From Actinocrinis sp035650855 (GTDB taxonomy: Bacteria > Actinomycetota > Actinomycetes > Streptomycetales > Catenulisporaceae), in the NCBI RefSeq assembly GCF_035650855.1, contig NZ_DASRGV010000213.1, forward strand, positions 11,002 through 75,001: a stretch of DNA of 64,000 nt. The letters run 5' to 3'. The notes beneath the pieces were generated by a model, which saw nothing but the letters and a program-made list of their open reading frames with translations, ran no database searches and was not told the DNA's origin. The position numbers and the translations under genes are program-made. This document shows, piece by piece, positions 40,100 to 48,914 of the stretch. How positions within the stretch are numbered: position 1 is the stretch's first letter; the number at the start of each line of letters is the position of its first letter.

Positions 40100-42243
40100 C
40101 CGCTCTCCTTTGAGACGAGGGCCCGTGGCCGGGCCTGGATTGCCGCCGGGTCGCCGCTGCGGCTCCCCCGGGGTGTGCGCGTGGATAGGCGCGTGTACGT
40201 GCTGCGGCCGTCCGGCCACTCGACCCTGACGCCGGGCGCCTGATCACCCGAGCCGGGGTACACACGATCTTGAATGCCAGAGCCCTGGTCAGCCGGGCCC
40301 TGATCAGCCGCGTCGAGGGTGACGCGGCAGGTCCCCCGGTGCCGGCGGGCTGCGTTTCCCGAGAGTCCGAGGAGCGCGGCGACCCAGGCACCGGGACGAA
40401 GAGCGTGATCCAGCCACGGGACGCGCACCGGGTTGCCGAGCGGGCCGGCGTCGTCGTGGACGGAGACGCCCGCTTTCGCGGCCGCCGGCGCATCCGGTCC
40501 GGCGCCGTCGATCGGGACGCTGTCGACACTGGAAGTCAGTGCCGCGCCGGTCGCGGTCGCTCCGGTAGCGGTCGCGCCGTCCGCTGAGATATCTGCCGCT
40601 CCGTCACCCGCCACCGCCCAGCCGGTGATCCGCAGCCGCAGCTCGCCGGCGTCGAGCCCCTCGGCTACAGCGTCAACTCGGCAGAGGCGCAGCTCCCAGG
40701 CCCCGCGCACCAGTGAGTACACGGTGAGCTGACCTGCCGGTACGACGTTTCCGGTCCGGCCGCTGCCGTGATCGCGCTGGCCGGGCGCTGGATCGACCCA
40801 GTGCGCGAGCGTAGTCGATCCGGTGACCCCCACAGGCCCGGCTTCGCCCTCGTCGACACATACGATCAGCGTTCGCATTCCGCTGCGATGCGTGGCTCGC
40901 CCCCGCGCGTCGAGCACGGCGACGCACTGGTCGGCCGGTCCGGCCCATCCGTCCTCGTCGAGCACGGGGGCTGTCGCGGTGGAGTAGCCCAGACGCGCGT
41001 AGAGCGGGGAGTCGGAAACGGTCGATCCCTCGACGGCGTGGTCGGTGCCGTGGTTGTTCACGCGCACGATGCCGTCCGCGCGGGTGCCTGAGATGAGCCA
41101 GCCCGGCGCGCGCACCGCCCGCACGAAGTCGTCGGTCTCTACCGGCAGCGGTTCAGCTGGCGAGGTCCACACCGGGTGGTCCTCCGGTAGCGCGAGGCCG
41201 AGCAGTCCCTTGCTGGCCCAGTACGGTGAACCCGGACCGGAGTAGGCCTGCGCCAGCCGCGGCCATGAGCCGTGCCAGCCGAGCGTGAGCAGGCCTCGCT
41301 CATCAGGCACGCCGCGCTCGGCGAAGTGCGCGACGACGCGGCCGGCGGCGTAGCGCAGCTGACCGGGCATCAGCGAGGGCACGCCTGCTATCGCGCCCAC
41401 CCAGAACGGCGCCGCGGCTGCGAACCGGTAGATCAGGCTGCGACCTTGGATCAGTGGCGATCCGTCCCCGCCGACGAGGGCAACGGCGTCCTGGAGGAAC
41501 CGGTCAAGCGCGGCGACATCGCGCTCGCGCCGTTCGGCCGCCAGATCTGCGGCGCCCGACATCCGGGCCCAGAGCGTGGGATACAGGTGCAGCGCCCAGC
41601 CGGCGTAGTGGTCGAAGGCGCGCTCCTGGCCGTCGGACAACCAGCCGTCGGCACGGAGGAAGGTGTCGTGCGTGGCCAGGTCCTGCGTGATTTCGTCGAT
41701 GGACGACGGTCCGCCCACCGAGCGAAGGAAGGTCTGCACGACGATGCGGAACCAGACCCAGTTGATCTGCGGATAGGTCGGGTCGCCGACCACCGGGGCG
41801 AGGTATTCCACTACGCGTTCCTGTGCCGAAGGCGTGAGCCGGTCCCAGATCCACGGCCTGGTGAGGTCGAGCACCAGCGCGATGGACGCGGCCTCGACCT
41901 TGGCTTGCGCGTGCTCGGTAAGGCGCACCCACCGCTCCGGCGAGGCGGGGTCGGTTCCGGTCGCGATGCCGGCGGCGTACCAGTCGGCCAGCTCGTCGAG
42001 TCCCGCGCCGCGCTCTCCGGCGATGCGGAAACCGGCGAGCAGGAACGTGCGGGCGAATCCTTCGAGCCCGTCGACAGCCCGGCCGTAGCCGCCCTCGGGT
42101 CCGGGCGGCGTGATCCGCGCGTGGCCGGGCGAGGCGTAGCGACGCGCGGAGGCGAGCAGCAGGTCAGCGAAGCGAATCCAGTCCTGGCGGGTCCAGTCCG
42201 CCTTGAGCGCACGGCCCTGATCCGCCACCGGATCGCTTCGCAT
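40096..42243 (-). CDS. DUF2264 protein, probable polysaccharide-degradation enzyme
   Basis: A 715-aa cytoplasmic protein. The N-terminal about 400 residues match DUF2264 (DWIRFADLLLASARRY, PTYPQINWVWFRI, GWLSDGQERAFDHYAGWALH), an (alpha/alpha)6-like module found in plant-polysaccharide loci. The C-terminal beta-rich part is low-conservation, with an ATATG-type repeat near residue 600. The catalytic function is not established. AGGAGG lies 4 nt before ATG 42243. It is the first gene of the leftward operon and is coupled to the binding protein. Confidence 0.75.
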   Translation of the reverse strand: MRSDPVADQGRALKADWTRQDWIRFADLLLASARRYASPGHARITPPGPEGGYGRAVDGLEGFARTFLLAGFRIAGERGAGLDELADWYAAGIATGTDPASPERWVRLTEHAQAKVEAASIALVLDLTRPWIWDRLTPSAQERVVEYLAPVVGDPTYPQINWVWFRIVVQTFLRSVGGPSSIDEITQDLATHDTFLRADGWLSDGQERAFDHYAGWALHLYPTLWARMSGAADLAAERRERDVAALDRFLQDAVALVGGDGSPLIQGRSLIYRFAAAAPFWVGAIAGVPSLMPGQLRYAAGRVVAHFAERGVPDERGLLTLGWHGSWPRLAQAYSGPGSPYWASKGLLGLALPEDHPVWTSPAEPLPVETDDFVRAVRAPGWLISGTRADGIVRVNNHGTDHAVEGSTVSDSPLYARLGYSTATAPVLDEDGWAGPADQCVAVLDARGRATHRSGMRTLIVCVDEGEAGPVGVTGSTTLAHWVDPAPGQRDHGSGRTGNVVPAGQLTVYSLVRGAWELRLCRVDAVAEGLDAGELRLRITGWAVAGDGAADISADGATATGATATGAALTSSVDSVPIDGAGPDAPAAAKAGVSVHDDAGPLGNPVRVPWLDHALRPGAWVAALLGLSGNAARRHRGTCRVTLDAADQGPADQGSGIQDRVYPGSGDQAPGVRVEWPDGRSTYTRLSTRTPRGSRSGDPAAIQARPRALVSKESG

Positions 42244-42424
42244 TTCCCCTCCTGCGCCGTGCTCACAAGGTGAACGGGTGTGTTGCAGGGACATGAAATC
42301 GATCGAAAGCGAGCATGTCAAGACTGCCAGCAGCGTCATATGATCAAATCCGATCCCATACGGTCGGACGATCCAGACATTTAACGCAGTCACGGGCCCT
42401 CTTGTAGCCAAGCGACCGCTACAC

Positions 42425-42450
42425 ATCGATCTGATACGATCAGAATCGAT
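42425..42450. promoter_or_regulatory. Palindromic operator candidate in the divergent DUF2264/heparinase promoter
   Basis: TCTGAT-ACG-ATCAGA (42430-42444) is a perfect inverted repeat, flanked on both sides by ATCGAT. Read differently, CGATC is repeated at 10-bp spacing three times. A further ATCGAT lies at 42298. The 240-bp spacer must hold both promoters; the regulator at 44439 is the obvious candidate ligand. Confidence 0.55.
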
Positions 42451-42483
42451 CAGCCGGGCCTCGTGGACGCGTGATGGGGAGAC

Positions 42484-44442
42484 ATGTCGATCAGCACGGA
42501 CCGTTTCGCCGGGCCGTTGGCGTCCGCATGGCCGCAGCTCACGCCCGCACGGATAGCCGGGCTGCTCGCTCCCCCGCGCGATTGCCTGCCGGTGCCGCCG
42601 GCTTCGGACCGCGACTGCTGGGATCCCGGGCGGCTGGACCAGGCGACGATCAGGGTTCTGCGGGAGCGCGCCGAGGCGGATCTCGCCTCGCCGTGGCCGA
42701 TTCCGCTCGCGAACGGCTACGCCCGATACTTCCGCGACGGCGACCGCGACGCCTATGAGCAGGTGATCTGGGCGCGGGAGTACCGCCTCACCCGCGCCGC
42801 CGTACTCGCCGCCGTCGACCTCGAACCTGTGTCACTCAACAACGCCGTGTCGCTCAAGAACCTCTGGCTCGACGAGGTAGCCGACGGCGTGACCCTGCTG
42901 TGCGAGCAGAGCAGCTGGTGCTGGCCTGCCCACGATGACACGCTGCGGCGGTACGGGGCGCTCGTGCCGACCGTGACCGACCCCTTCCTCGACCTCGGCG
43001 CCGGCGAGGTCGCCGCGCAGCTGGCGTGGATCGATCACCTGCTCGGCGAGCAGCTCGACGCGCGGATCCCGGGGCTGCGGGCCAGGATCCGGCACGAGGT
43101 CGACCGGCGCGTGCTCACCCCGTTCACCGCGCGCCGCGACTGGCACTGGCTCGGCCTCGACGGCGACGTGCACAACTGGAACCCGTGGATTCACGGCAAC
43201 GTGCTGATCGCCGCGCTGCGCCTGGTCGACGACGCGGCACGCCGGGCCGAGCTGATCGGCTCGGTCATCGAGGGCCTCGATCGGTACCTCGCGTCGCTAC
43301 CGCGGGACGGGGCGATCGACGAGGGGTACGCCTACTGGTGGAACGGGGCGTGCCGCCTCCTCGACGCGCTTTCAGTGCTCGAATACGCCACGAAGGGTGA
43401 GCTGAGCGCGACCGGCATAGACGCCTTGCGTCAGACCGTGGCCTTTCCGCATCGGATGCACCTCGGCGGGGACTGGTACGTCAACCACGCGGACGGCCCG
43501 GCGCGCCCGCCGACCCACCAGCCGTGGCAGGCGCTGCACCACGCGGCACGGCGGATCAGGGATCGCGACGCGCAAGCCCACGCGGCCGCACACCGGCGGC
43601 CCGGCCAGCCGGTCGCGCATGAAAATCAGGGCCTTGGCCGACTGCTGCGCGCGCTCACCGACCGGGAATGGGTCGAGGCGGCGCCGGCCACATCTCCGCT
43701 GCCCCGCGACGTCTGGCTCCCCTCCACGCAGGTGCTGCTCGCCCGCCCCGCCGCGGGCTCCCGCTCCGGCCTGACCCTCGCGGTGAAGGGCGGCCACAAC
43801 GGCGAGCACCACAACCACAACGACGTGGGCAGCGTGATCGTCGCCCTCGACGGCGTGCCGGTTCTCATCGATCCGGGCCGTCCCACCTATACCGCGCGGA
43901 CTTTCGGCCCGGATCGGTATGAGATCTGGACGATGCAAAGCGGCTGGCACAATGTGCCCGAGATCCGCGGCAGCGCGCAGGCACCGGGCCGCGAGTACGC
44001 GGCCCGCGACGTGTCAGTGGTCATCGACGATGAGGGGTCCGGATTGACCCTCGACCTCGCGGCGGCCTACCCGCGCGACGATGTGCGGCACTGGTGGCGT
44101 TCGGCGCGGTTGGACCGCGTCACCGGCCGGATCACCGTGCGCGACTCGTGGCAGCTGAATCCGGCCGCGGACGCCCCGCCGGGCCGGAGCCGGGTGCATC
44201 TGATCGTCGCGGGCACGGTGAGCCTGGGCACAGGACGCGCCGAAATCAGCACGCCCGACGGCGCCGGTACGGTATGCCTGGTCTGGAACCCGGCGGACGC
44301 CCCCTGCACCACCACGGTGCGCGACCTCGACGACCCCATGCTGAGCACGGTGTGGGGAGAACGGCTGACCCGGCTGGAGATCGACGTCACGGCGTCGGGC
44401 CCGGCCGGCGCCCTGGAACTGACTGTGGAGGAGTTGCGGTGA
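42484..44442 (+). CDS. Heparinase II/III-family polysaccharide lyase-like protein
   Basis: A 652-aa protein without signal peptide. The N-terminal alpha-barrel has NWNPWIHGNVLIAAL and GYAYWWNGACRLLDAL; the C-terminal beta-sandwich heparinase II/III domain has GGHNGEHHNHNDVGS and PVLIDPGRPTY. Related lyases cleave uronate-containing polymers by beta-elimination, giving the unsaturated ends that GH88 removes. Its cytoplasmic location suggests oligosaccharide substrates. It is divergent from the DUF2264 operon and coupled to the regulator (GTGA). Confidence 0.8.
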   Translation: MSISTDRFAGPLASAWPQLTPARIAGLLAPPRDCLPVPPASDRDCWDPGRLDQATIRVLRERAEADLASPWPIPLANGYARYFRDGDRDAYEQVIWAREYRLTRAAVLAAVDLEPVSLNNAVSLKNLWLDEVADGVTLLCEQSSWCWPAHDDTLRRYGALVPTVTDPFLDLGAGEVAAQLAWIDHLLGEQLDARIPGLRARIRHEVDRRVLTPFTARRDWHWLGLDGDVHNWNPWIHGNVLIAALRLVDDAARRAELIGSVIEGLDRYLASLPRDGAIDEGYAYWWNGACRLLDALSVLEYATKGELSATGIDALRQTVAFPHRMHLGGDWYVNHADGPARPPTHQPWQALHHAARRIRDRDAQAHAAAHRRPGQPVAHENQGLGRLLRALTDREWVEAAPATSPLPRDVWLPSTQVLLARPAAGSRSGLTLAVKGGHNGEHHNHNDVGSVIVALDGVPVLIDPGRPTYTARTFGPDRYEIWTMQSGWHNVPEIRGSAQAPGREYAARDVSVVIDDEGSGLTLDLAAAYPRDDVRHWWRSARLDRVTGRITVRDSWQLNPAADAPPGRSRVHLIVAGTVSLGTGRAEISTPDGAGTVCLVWNPADAPCTTTVRDLDDPMLSTVWGERLTRLEIDVTASGPAGALELTVEELR

Positions 44443-45554
44443 GCTCACCCGAGACTCGCGGGCCGCTGCAGGTCGCTCGCCGCGCGCAGCTGCTCGAGGC
44501 ACTGCGGCACGACGGCGTGCTGCGCGTGTCCGATCTCAGCGGCAGGCTCGGCGCCGCCGCGGTGACCATCCGCCGGGACATCGCCCAGCTCGCCGCCGAG
44601 GGGCTGGTGCGCCGGGTGCACGGCGGCGTGGCGCTTCCGGAGTTCGACGAGGACGCGGCGGCCGAGGACGCGGCCTCCGCAGCACCGTCGGGCGGGGCCC
44701 GGACGGTCGGCATGCTGGTGCCCTCCCTGGACTACTACTGGCCGGACGTGGCGCGCGGCGCGGAGGAGGCGGCGCGCGAACTCGGCGCCCGCATCGTGCT
44801 GCGCGGCTCCTCCTACGAGACCGAGGACGACAGGCCGCAGCTGATCCGGCTGGTCGAGCAGCTGAGCGTCGACGGCTTGATCGTCGCGCCGCGGATGGAC
44901 GCACCCACCGCCGAGCGCACGGTCGAGTGGCTGGCCGCGACCGGCATGCCCGTGGTGCTGATCGAGCGCACAGCCACCGTCGGGCCGCACCGCGCCGTGG
45001 TCGAGTCGGTGGTGACCGACCACGCCCTGGGCGCCGCCGTGGCCGTGCGCCACCTGGTCTCGCTCGGCCACCAGAAGGTCGGCGTGGTACTCGGCGAGCA
45101 CAGCCCGACCAGCCCGCACGTGCACCGCGGCTGGCTGGAGGCGGTCACCGACTGCGGACAAGACGCCGCGGCGACGGTGGACGCCCGGGTCCCCTCGCGC
45201 CCCGCGAGCTGGGAGACGTCGCTGGACGAGGTCCTGGACCAGTGCCTCGCCACGCGCACGACCGCCCTGGTCGTGCACGCGGACGCCGAGGCCATCGCGC
45301 TGGTGCAGCGGTGCGAGGAGCGTCGCCTGTCCGTGCCGGGCGACCTGTCGGTGGTGGCCTACGACGACGAGATCGCAGGCCTCTGCAGCCCGCCGCTCAC
45401 CGCGGTCCGGCCGCCGCGCCGCTCCATCGGCCGCGCCGCCGTCCGCTTGATCACCGACCGCCTCGCCGACCCCGACCTGCCCGCGCACCGCGTGGTCATC
45501 AGCCCGTCGCTGACCGTCCGGGAGTCATCGGCGCCCCCGCGCTCCACCCGCTGA
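44439..45554 (+). CDS. Hybrid transcriptional regulator: DeoR-type HTH with LacI-type sugar sensor
   Basis: A 371-aa regulator. The N-terminal 65 residues are a DeoR HTH (ARRAQLLEALRHDGVLRVSDL, TIRRDIAQLAAEGLVRRVHGG). An acidic linker follows, then a LacI/periplasmic-binding-like domain (VGMLVPSLDYYWPDVARGAEEA, VVAYDDEIAGLCSPPLTAV). No LacI headpiece is present. The start GTG overlaps the lyase stop. It probably senses a sugar intermediate and controls the divergent promoter at 42244-42483 (inferred from position). Confidence 0.85.
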   Translation: MSSPETRGPLQVARRAQLLEALRHDGVLRVSDLSGRLGAAAVTIRRDIAQLAAEGLVRRVHGGVALPEFDEDAAAEDAASAAPSGGARTVGMLVPSLDYYWPDVARGAEEAARELGARIVLRGSSYETEDDRPQLIRLVEQLSVDGLIVAPRMDAPTAERTVEWLAATGMPVVLIERTATVGPHRAVVESVVTDHALGAAVAVRHLVSLGHQKVGVVLGEHSPTSPHVHRGWLEAVTDCGQDAAATVDARVPSRPASWETSLDEVLDQCLATRTTALVVHADAEAIALVQRCEERRLSVPGDLSVVAYDDEIAGLCSPPLTAVRPPRRSIGRAAVRLITDRLADPDLPAHRVVISPSLTVRESSAPPRSTR

Positions 45555-45577
45555 TCATTCCGAAAGGGCCAGCAACG

Positions 45578-46189
45578 ATGGCATCTGATTCCCCCGCGAT
45601 GGACGAGTCCGCCGGTTCGCTCGGCGGGAGGCTGCCGCTGGCCGACCCGGCGACGCTCGCCCCCGCCCAGCGCGAGCTCTACGACCAGCTGATCGGCACG
45701 TGGGTGGCGCTCACCGACAAGCTTGGTATCCAATCCACGGCCGAGGACGGCCGCCTGATCGGCCCGTTCAACGCACTCCTGCTGCATCCCGAGGTGACGG
45801 CGAAGCTGCTGGAGTTCCAGGCCGCCGAGTCGGCGAACACCAGCCTGTCGCCGAGCGTGCGTGAAGTGGTGATCATCGTGCTCGGTGCTGTCTACCGCGC
45901 GGACTACGAGTTGTACGCGCATAAGATCGTGGCGCGGACCGCCGGACTGGCCGACGACCACGTTCTCGCGCTCGCCGGCGGAGAAATCCCGGAAGGCCTG
46001 GGCGAGCACGAGAAGCTCGCTGCACGGCTCACCCACGCCATGGCGACGCGCCACCGCGTCGACGACGGGCTGTATCAGGAGGCTGTCTCGGCGTTCGGGG
46101 CGAAAGGCCTGTTCGACCTCGTTGCCGTGATCGGCGTCTACCACACGGTGTGCACCTTGCTCACGCTGTTCGAGGTGCCGGCGCCGTAG
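45578..46189 (+). CDS. Carboxymuconolactone decarboxylase/AhpD-like protein
   Basis: A 203-aa all-helical protein of the CMD superfamily. ESANTSLSPSVREVVIIVLG and YELYAHKIVARTAGL match the family core, but the redox CxxC of AhpD is absent. Function in this operon is unclear; CMD-like proteins often accompany catabolic clusters. It lies 23 bp after the regulator and is probably co-transcribed. Confidence 0.7.
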   Translation: MASDSPAMDESAGSLGGRLPLADPATLAPAQRELYDQLIGTWVALTDKLGIQSTAEDGRLIGPFNALLLHPEVTAKLLEFQAAESANTSLSPSVREVVIIVLGAVYRADYELYAHKIVARTAGLADDHVLALAGGEIPEGLGEHEKLAARLTHAMATRHRVDDGLYQEAVSAFGAKGLFDLVAVIGVYHTVCTLLTLFEVPAP

Positions 46190-46220
46190 TGCCCAGGGCG
46201 TTGGGCTCGCGACTGCGCGG

Positions 46221-46355
46221 CTACGTGGCCTTCGTGCGGTCTTCGTCGAGCACGTGAAGTGCCTTGGTGCCCTGCACCCAAACGGCGAGGACCGTGCAGG
46301 CCGCGCCGCCGATGGCGACCGCGGTGGCTGGTGAGAACGCGTCGGCGAGCCAGAG
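46221..46355 (-). pseudogene. Possible C-terminal remnant of an MFS transporter
   Basis: The minus frame ending at 46221 reads WLADAFSPATAVAIGGAACT then VLAVWVQGTKAL, resembling the last helix of a major-facilitator exporter. Upstream (beyond about 46355) the frame becomes unrelated Arg-rich sequence. It is too short to be certain. Confidence 0.35.
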
Positions 46356-46425
46356 TAAGGGAACTGACCGTCGGCGCGGCGTCAATCCGATTGCGGCGCC
46401 GCGGCCGTCCTGAGAGCCTGCGATC

Positions 46426-46880
46426 ATGGACGACTACCGCGCCGTGAACCGCGCCATGTGGGATGAACGGGCCCCGGCTCACGCCAGATCCGACGGGTAC
46501 GCGATCTCCCGGTTCGTCGACGACCCGAAGTTCCTCAGCGGGGTCGTCCAGTTCGACCTTCCGCTGCTCGGTTCGGTCGAAGGGCTGCGCGGCGTACACC
46601 TGCAGTGCCACATCGGCACGGACACACTCTCCCTCGCGCGGCTCGGCGCGCGGATGACCGGGCTCGACTTCTCCCCCGCCGCCCTGGCGGAGGCGCGCCG
46701 ACTCGCCGCGCTGACCGGGACCGAGATCGACTACGTCGAATCCGACCTCTACGACGCCCCACCGCGCTAGGCCACGCGCAGTTCGACTTCGTCTTCACCG
46801 GGATCGGCGCGATCTGCTGGCTGCCGGACATCCACCGCTGGGCGCAGGTGGTGGCAGACCCTAGACCGCCGTCCGGGTAA
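46426..46880 (+). pseudogene. Frameshifted, truncated SAM-dependent methyltransferase
   Basis: ATG 46426 opens a class I methyltransferase: AVNRAMWDERAPAHA, GVHLQCHIGTDTLSLARLGA, GLDFSPAALAEARRLA, VESDLYDAPPR, with stop at 46770. The family continues in another frame as ALGHAQFDFVFTGIGAICW and LPDIHRWAQVV, then ends by 46880. Thus there is one frameshift near 46760 and loss of the C-terminal half. It is non-functional as a standard enzyme. Confidence 0.8.
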
Positions 46881-47048
46881 AAACCGGAGCCGTGCCCTGT
46901 CTCCCCCGCGCCCTCGTTCGTATGCTCACAGGGGCGATCGATGAGCGATCGGCGGCGGCCGCGCACGCGACGGGGCGGAGGAGCGATGTCGAGGTTCGTT
47001 CGGCTGAGGGCGGCGGGTCCGGTCTTCTGTGCGCAGGGCGGTGAATAG

Positions 47049-48848
47049 ATGACGCGCCGCCACTCCGGCAGGTACTTCGTCGGCGCTGCTGTGTTGGTGG
47101 CGGCGGCTGCCGTTCCAGTCAGCTTGATGGCCGCCACGGGGTCGGCGCAGGCGGCCGGCTCGGCCAAGGACGTGACCGCGAACCTGTTCATGTGGAACTG
47201 GACGTCGGTGGCGTCTGAGTGCACGAACGTGCTCGGCCCCGACGGGTACGCGGCCGTGCAGGTCGCGCCGCCCGAGGACTCGATGACCGACGCGGCCGAC
47301 GGACATCCCTGGTGGGAGATCTACCAGCCGGTGGACTACAACCTGACCAGCCGCATGGGCAACGACGCGCAGTTCCAGGCCATGGTCACCGCCTGCCACC
47401 AGGCGGGCGTGAAGGTATACGTCGACGCCGTGCTGAACCACATGGCCAGGCAGGACGGGAACGACACCAGCTACGGCGGCGCGAGCTACACGCCCGGGAC
47501 CGCGTACCCGGCGTTCTCCTCCCCCGACTTCCACAACTACCCGAACGACTGCCCGGTCTCCTCGGATCAGATCTCTGACTGGAACAACTACCAGCAGGTC
47601 ACCGAGTGCGAGCTGGACGCCCTGCCGGACCTGCGCACCGAGTCCACCTATGTCCGCACCACCGAAGCCGCCTACCTCAACAAGCTGATCGGCTACGGCG
47701 TGGACGGCTTCCGCCTCGACGCGGCCAAGCACATCGGCCACACCGACCTGGCCGCCCTCGAAGGCATGCTGAACAAGGACAAGCTGACCGGCCAGCCGGT
47801 CTACATGGTCCAGGAGGTGGCGCTCGGCAGCACGAACACGCAGCTGCAGCCGGCCTCCTTCGAGAGCACCGGCAGCCTGATCGGCTTCGACTACGCCGAC
47901 GCGATCAAGACGCAGTTCGGCAGCGGCGGCGACCTGGCCAACTTCGGCGGCTTCGCCACCTGGAGCCTGATCCCGAGCGCGTACTCCTCCACCTTCGTCA
48001 ACAACCACGACACCGAGCGCGACGGCTCGAACCTGAGCTACAAGAACGGCTCCACCTACCCGCTGGCCAACGAGTTCCTGCTGGCCTGGGGCTTCGGGAC
48101 GCCGCAGGTGTACGCGAGCTTCACCTGGAACAACAGCAGCGACTCGCCGCCCGCCGACGCCAACGGATACGTGACCGGCACCAACTGCGGCAGCGGCTGG
48201 TACTGCACCGACCGGATCACCGGCGTGGCGAACATGGTCGGCTGGCACAACCTGGCGCTGGCGAACAACGACCCGGTAGCCAACTGGTACACCGACGGCA
48301 CGAACCTGATCGCGTTCTCCCGCGGCCCGGACGCCTGGATCTCGCTGAACAACGAGTCCTCCGCGCAGACCCGCACCTTCACCACGGGCCTGCCGGACGG
48401 AACCTACTGCGACATCATCCACGGTTCGCTGTCCGGCGGATCGTGCACCGGCCCGACGGTGACCGTCTCCGGCAACCGCGCGACGGTCACGGTCCCGGCG
48501 AACGACGCCGTGGCGATCGACCGCAACAGCCGCGTCTCCGGGTCGTCCGCGTCGACGTTCACGGTGGACATCAACGCGAACGCGACCACGAGCTGGGGCC
48601 AGAACGTCTACATCGTCGGCTCGATCCCGGCGCTCGGCAGCTGGAAGACGGCCAACGCCGTCGCGCTGTCCTCGCAGAACTACCCGTACTGGACCGCCGC
48701 GCTGAGCGTGCCGGCCAACACGTACTTCGAGTACAAGTACATCAAGATCGACTCGAGCGGGAACGTGATCTGGGAGAGCGGCGGCAACCGCTCCTACACC
48801 ACCGGCTCCTCCGGATCGATCACCTTCAACGACACCTGGCATTCCTGA
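47049..48848 (+). CDS. Secreted alpha-amylase (GH13) with C-terminal CBM20 starch-binding domain
   Basis: A 599-aa secreted enzyme. The signal peptide is about 1-36 (ending AQAAG). The GH13 catalytic residues are visible: nucleophile Asp in GVDGFRLDAAKHI, acid/base Glu in MVQEVALG, and the third Asp in FVNNHDTER. Ca-site-type VDAVLNHMA is present. The last about 100 residues are CBM20 (TFTVDINANATTSWGQNVYI, GSIPALGSW). It hydrolyses internal alpha-1,4 bonds of starch. It is monocistronic and followed by a terminator. The 168 bp upstream hold its promoter and the tail of the broken methyltransferase. Confidence 0.93.
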   Translation: MTRRHSGRYFVGAAVLVAAAAVPVSLMAATGSAQAAGSAKDVTANLFMWNWTSVASECTNVLGPDGYAAVQVAPPEDSMTDAADGHPWWEIYQPVDYNLTSRMGNDAQFQAMVTACHQAGVKVYVDAVLNHMARQDGNDTSYGGASYTPGTAYPAFSSPDFHNYPNDCPVSSDQISDWNNYQQVTECELDALPDLRTESTYVRTTEAAYLNKLIGYGVDGFRLDAAKHIGHTDLAALEGMLNKDKLTGQPVYMVQEVALGSTNTQLQPASFESTGSLIGFDYADAIKTQFGSGGDLANFGGFATWSLIPSAYSSTFVNNHDTERDGSNLSYKNGSTYPLANEFLLAWGFGTPQVYASFTWNNSSDSPPADANGYVTGTNCGSGWYCTDRITGVANMVGWHNLALANNDPVANWYTDGTNLIAFSRGPDAWISLNNESSAQTRTFTTGLPDGTYCDIIHGSLSGGSCTGPTVTVSGNRATVTVPANDAVAIDRNSRVSGSSASTFTVDINANATTSWGQNVYIVGSIPALGSWKTANAVALSSQNYPYWTAALSVPANTYFEYKYIKIDSSGNVIWESGGNRSYTTGSSGSITFNDTWHS

Positions 48849-48855
48849 ACGGGGT

Positions 48856-48882
48856 CGGCCCGCCCGACGAACGGGCGGGCCG
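48856..48882. terminator. Bidirectional terminator
   Basis: A perfect 11-bp stem, CGGCCCGCCCG / CGGGCGGGCCG, with loop ACGAA. It lies between the convergent amylase and CBM2-esterase genes. Confidence 0.8.
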
Positions 48883-48914
48883 GCGCACGACTGCCGCGGC
48901 TCGGTGAGCGTCCG

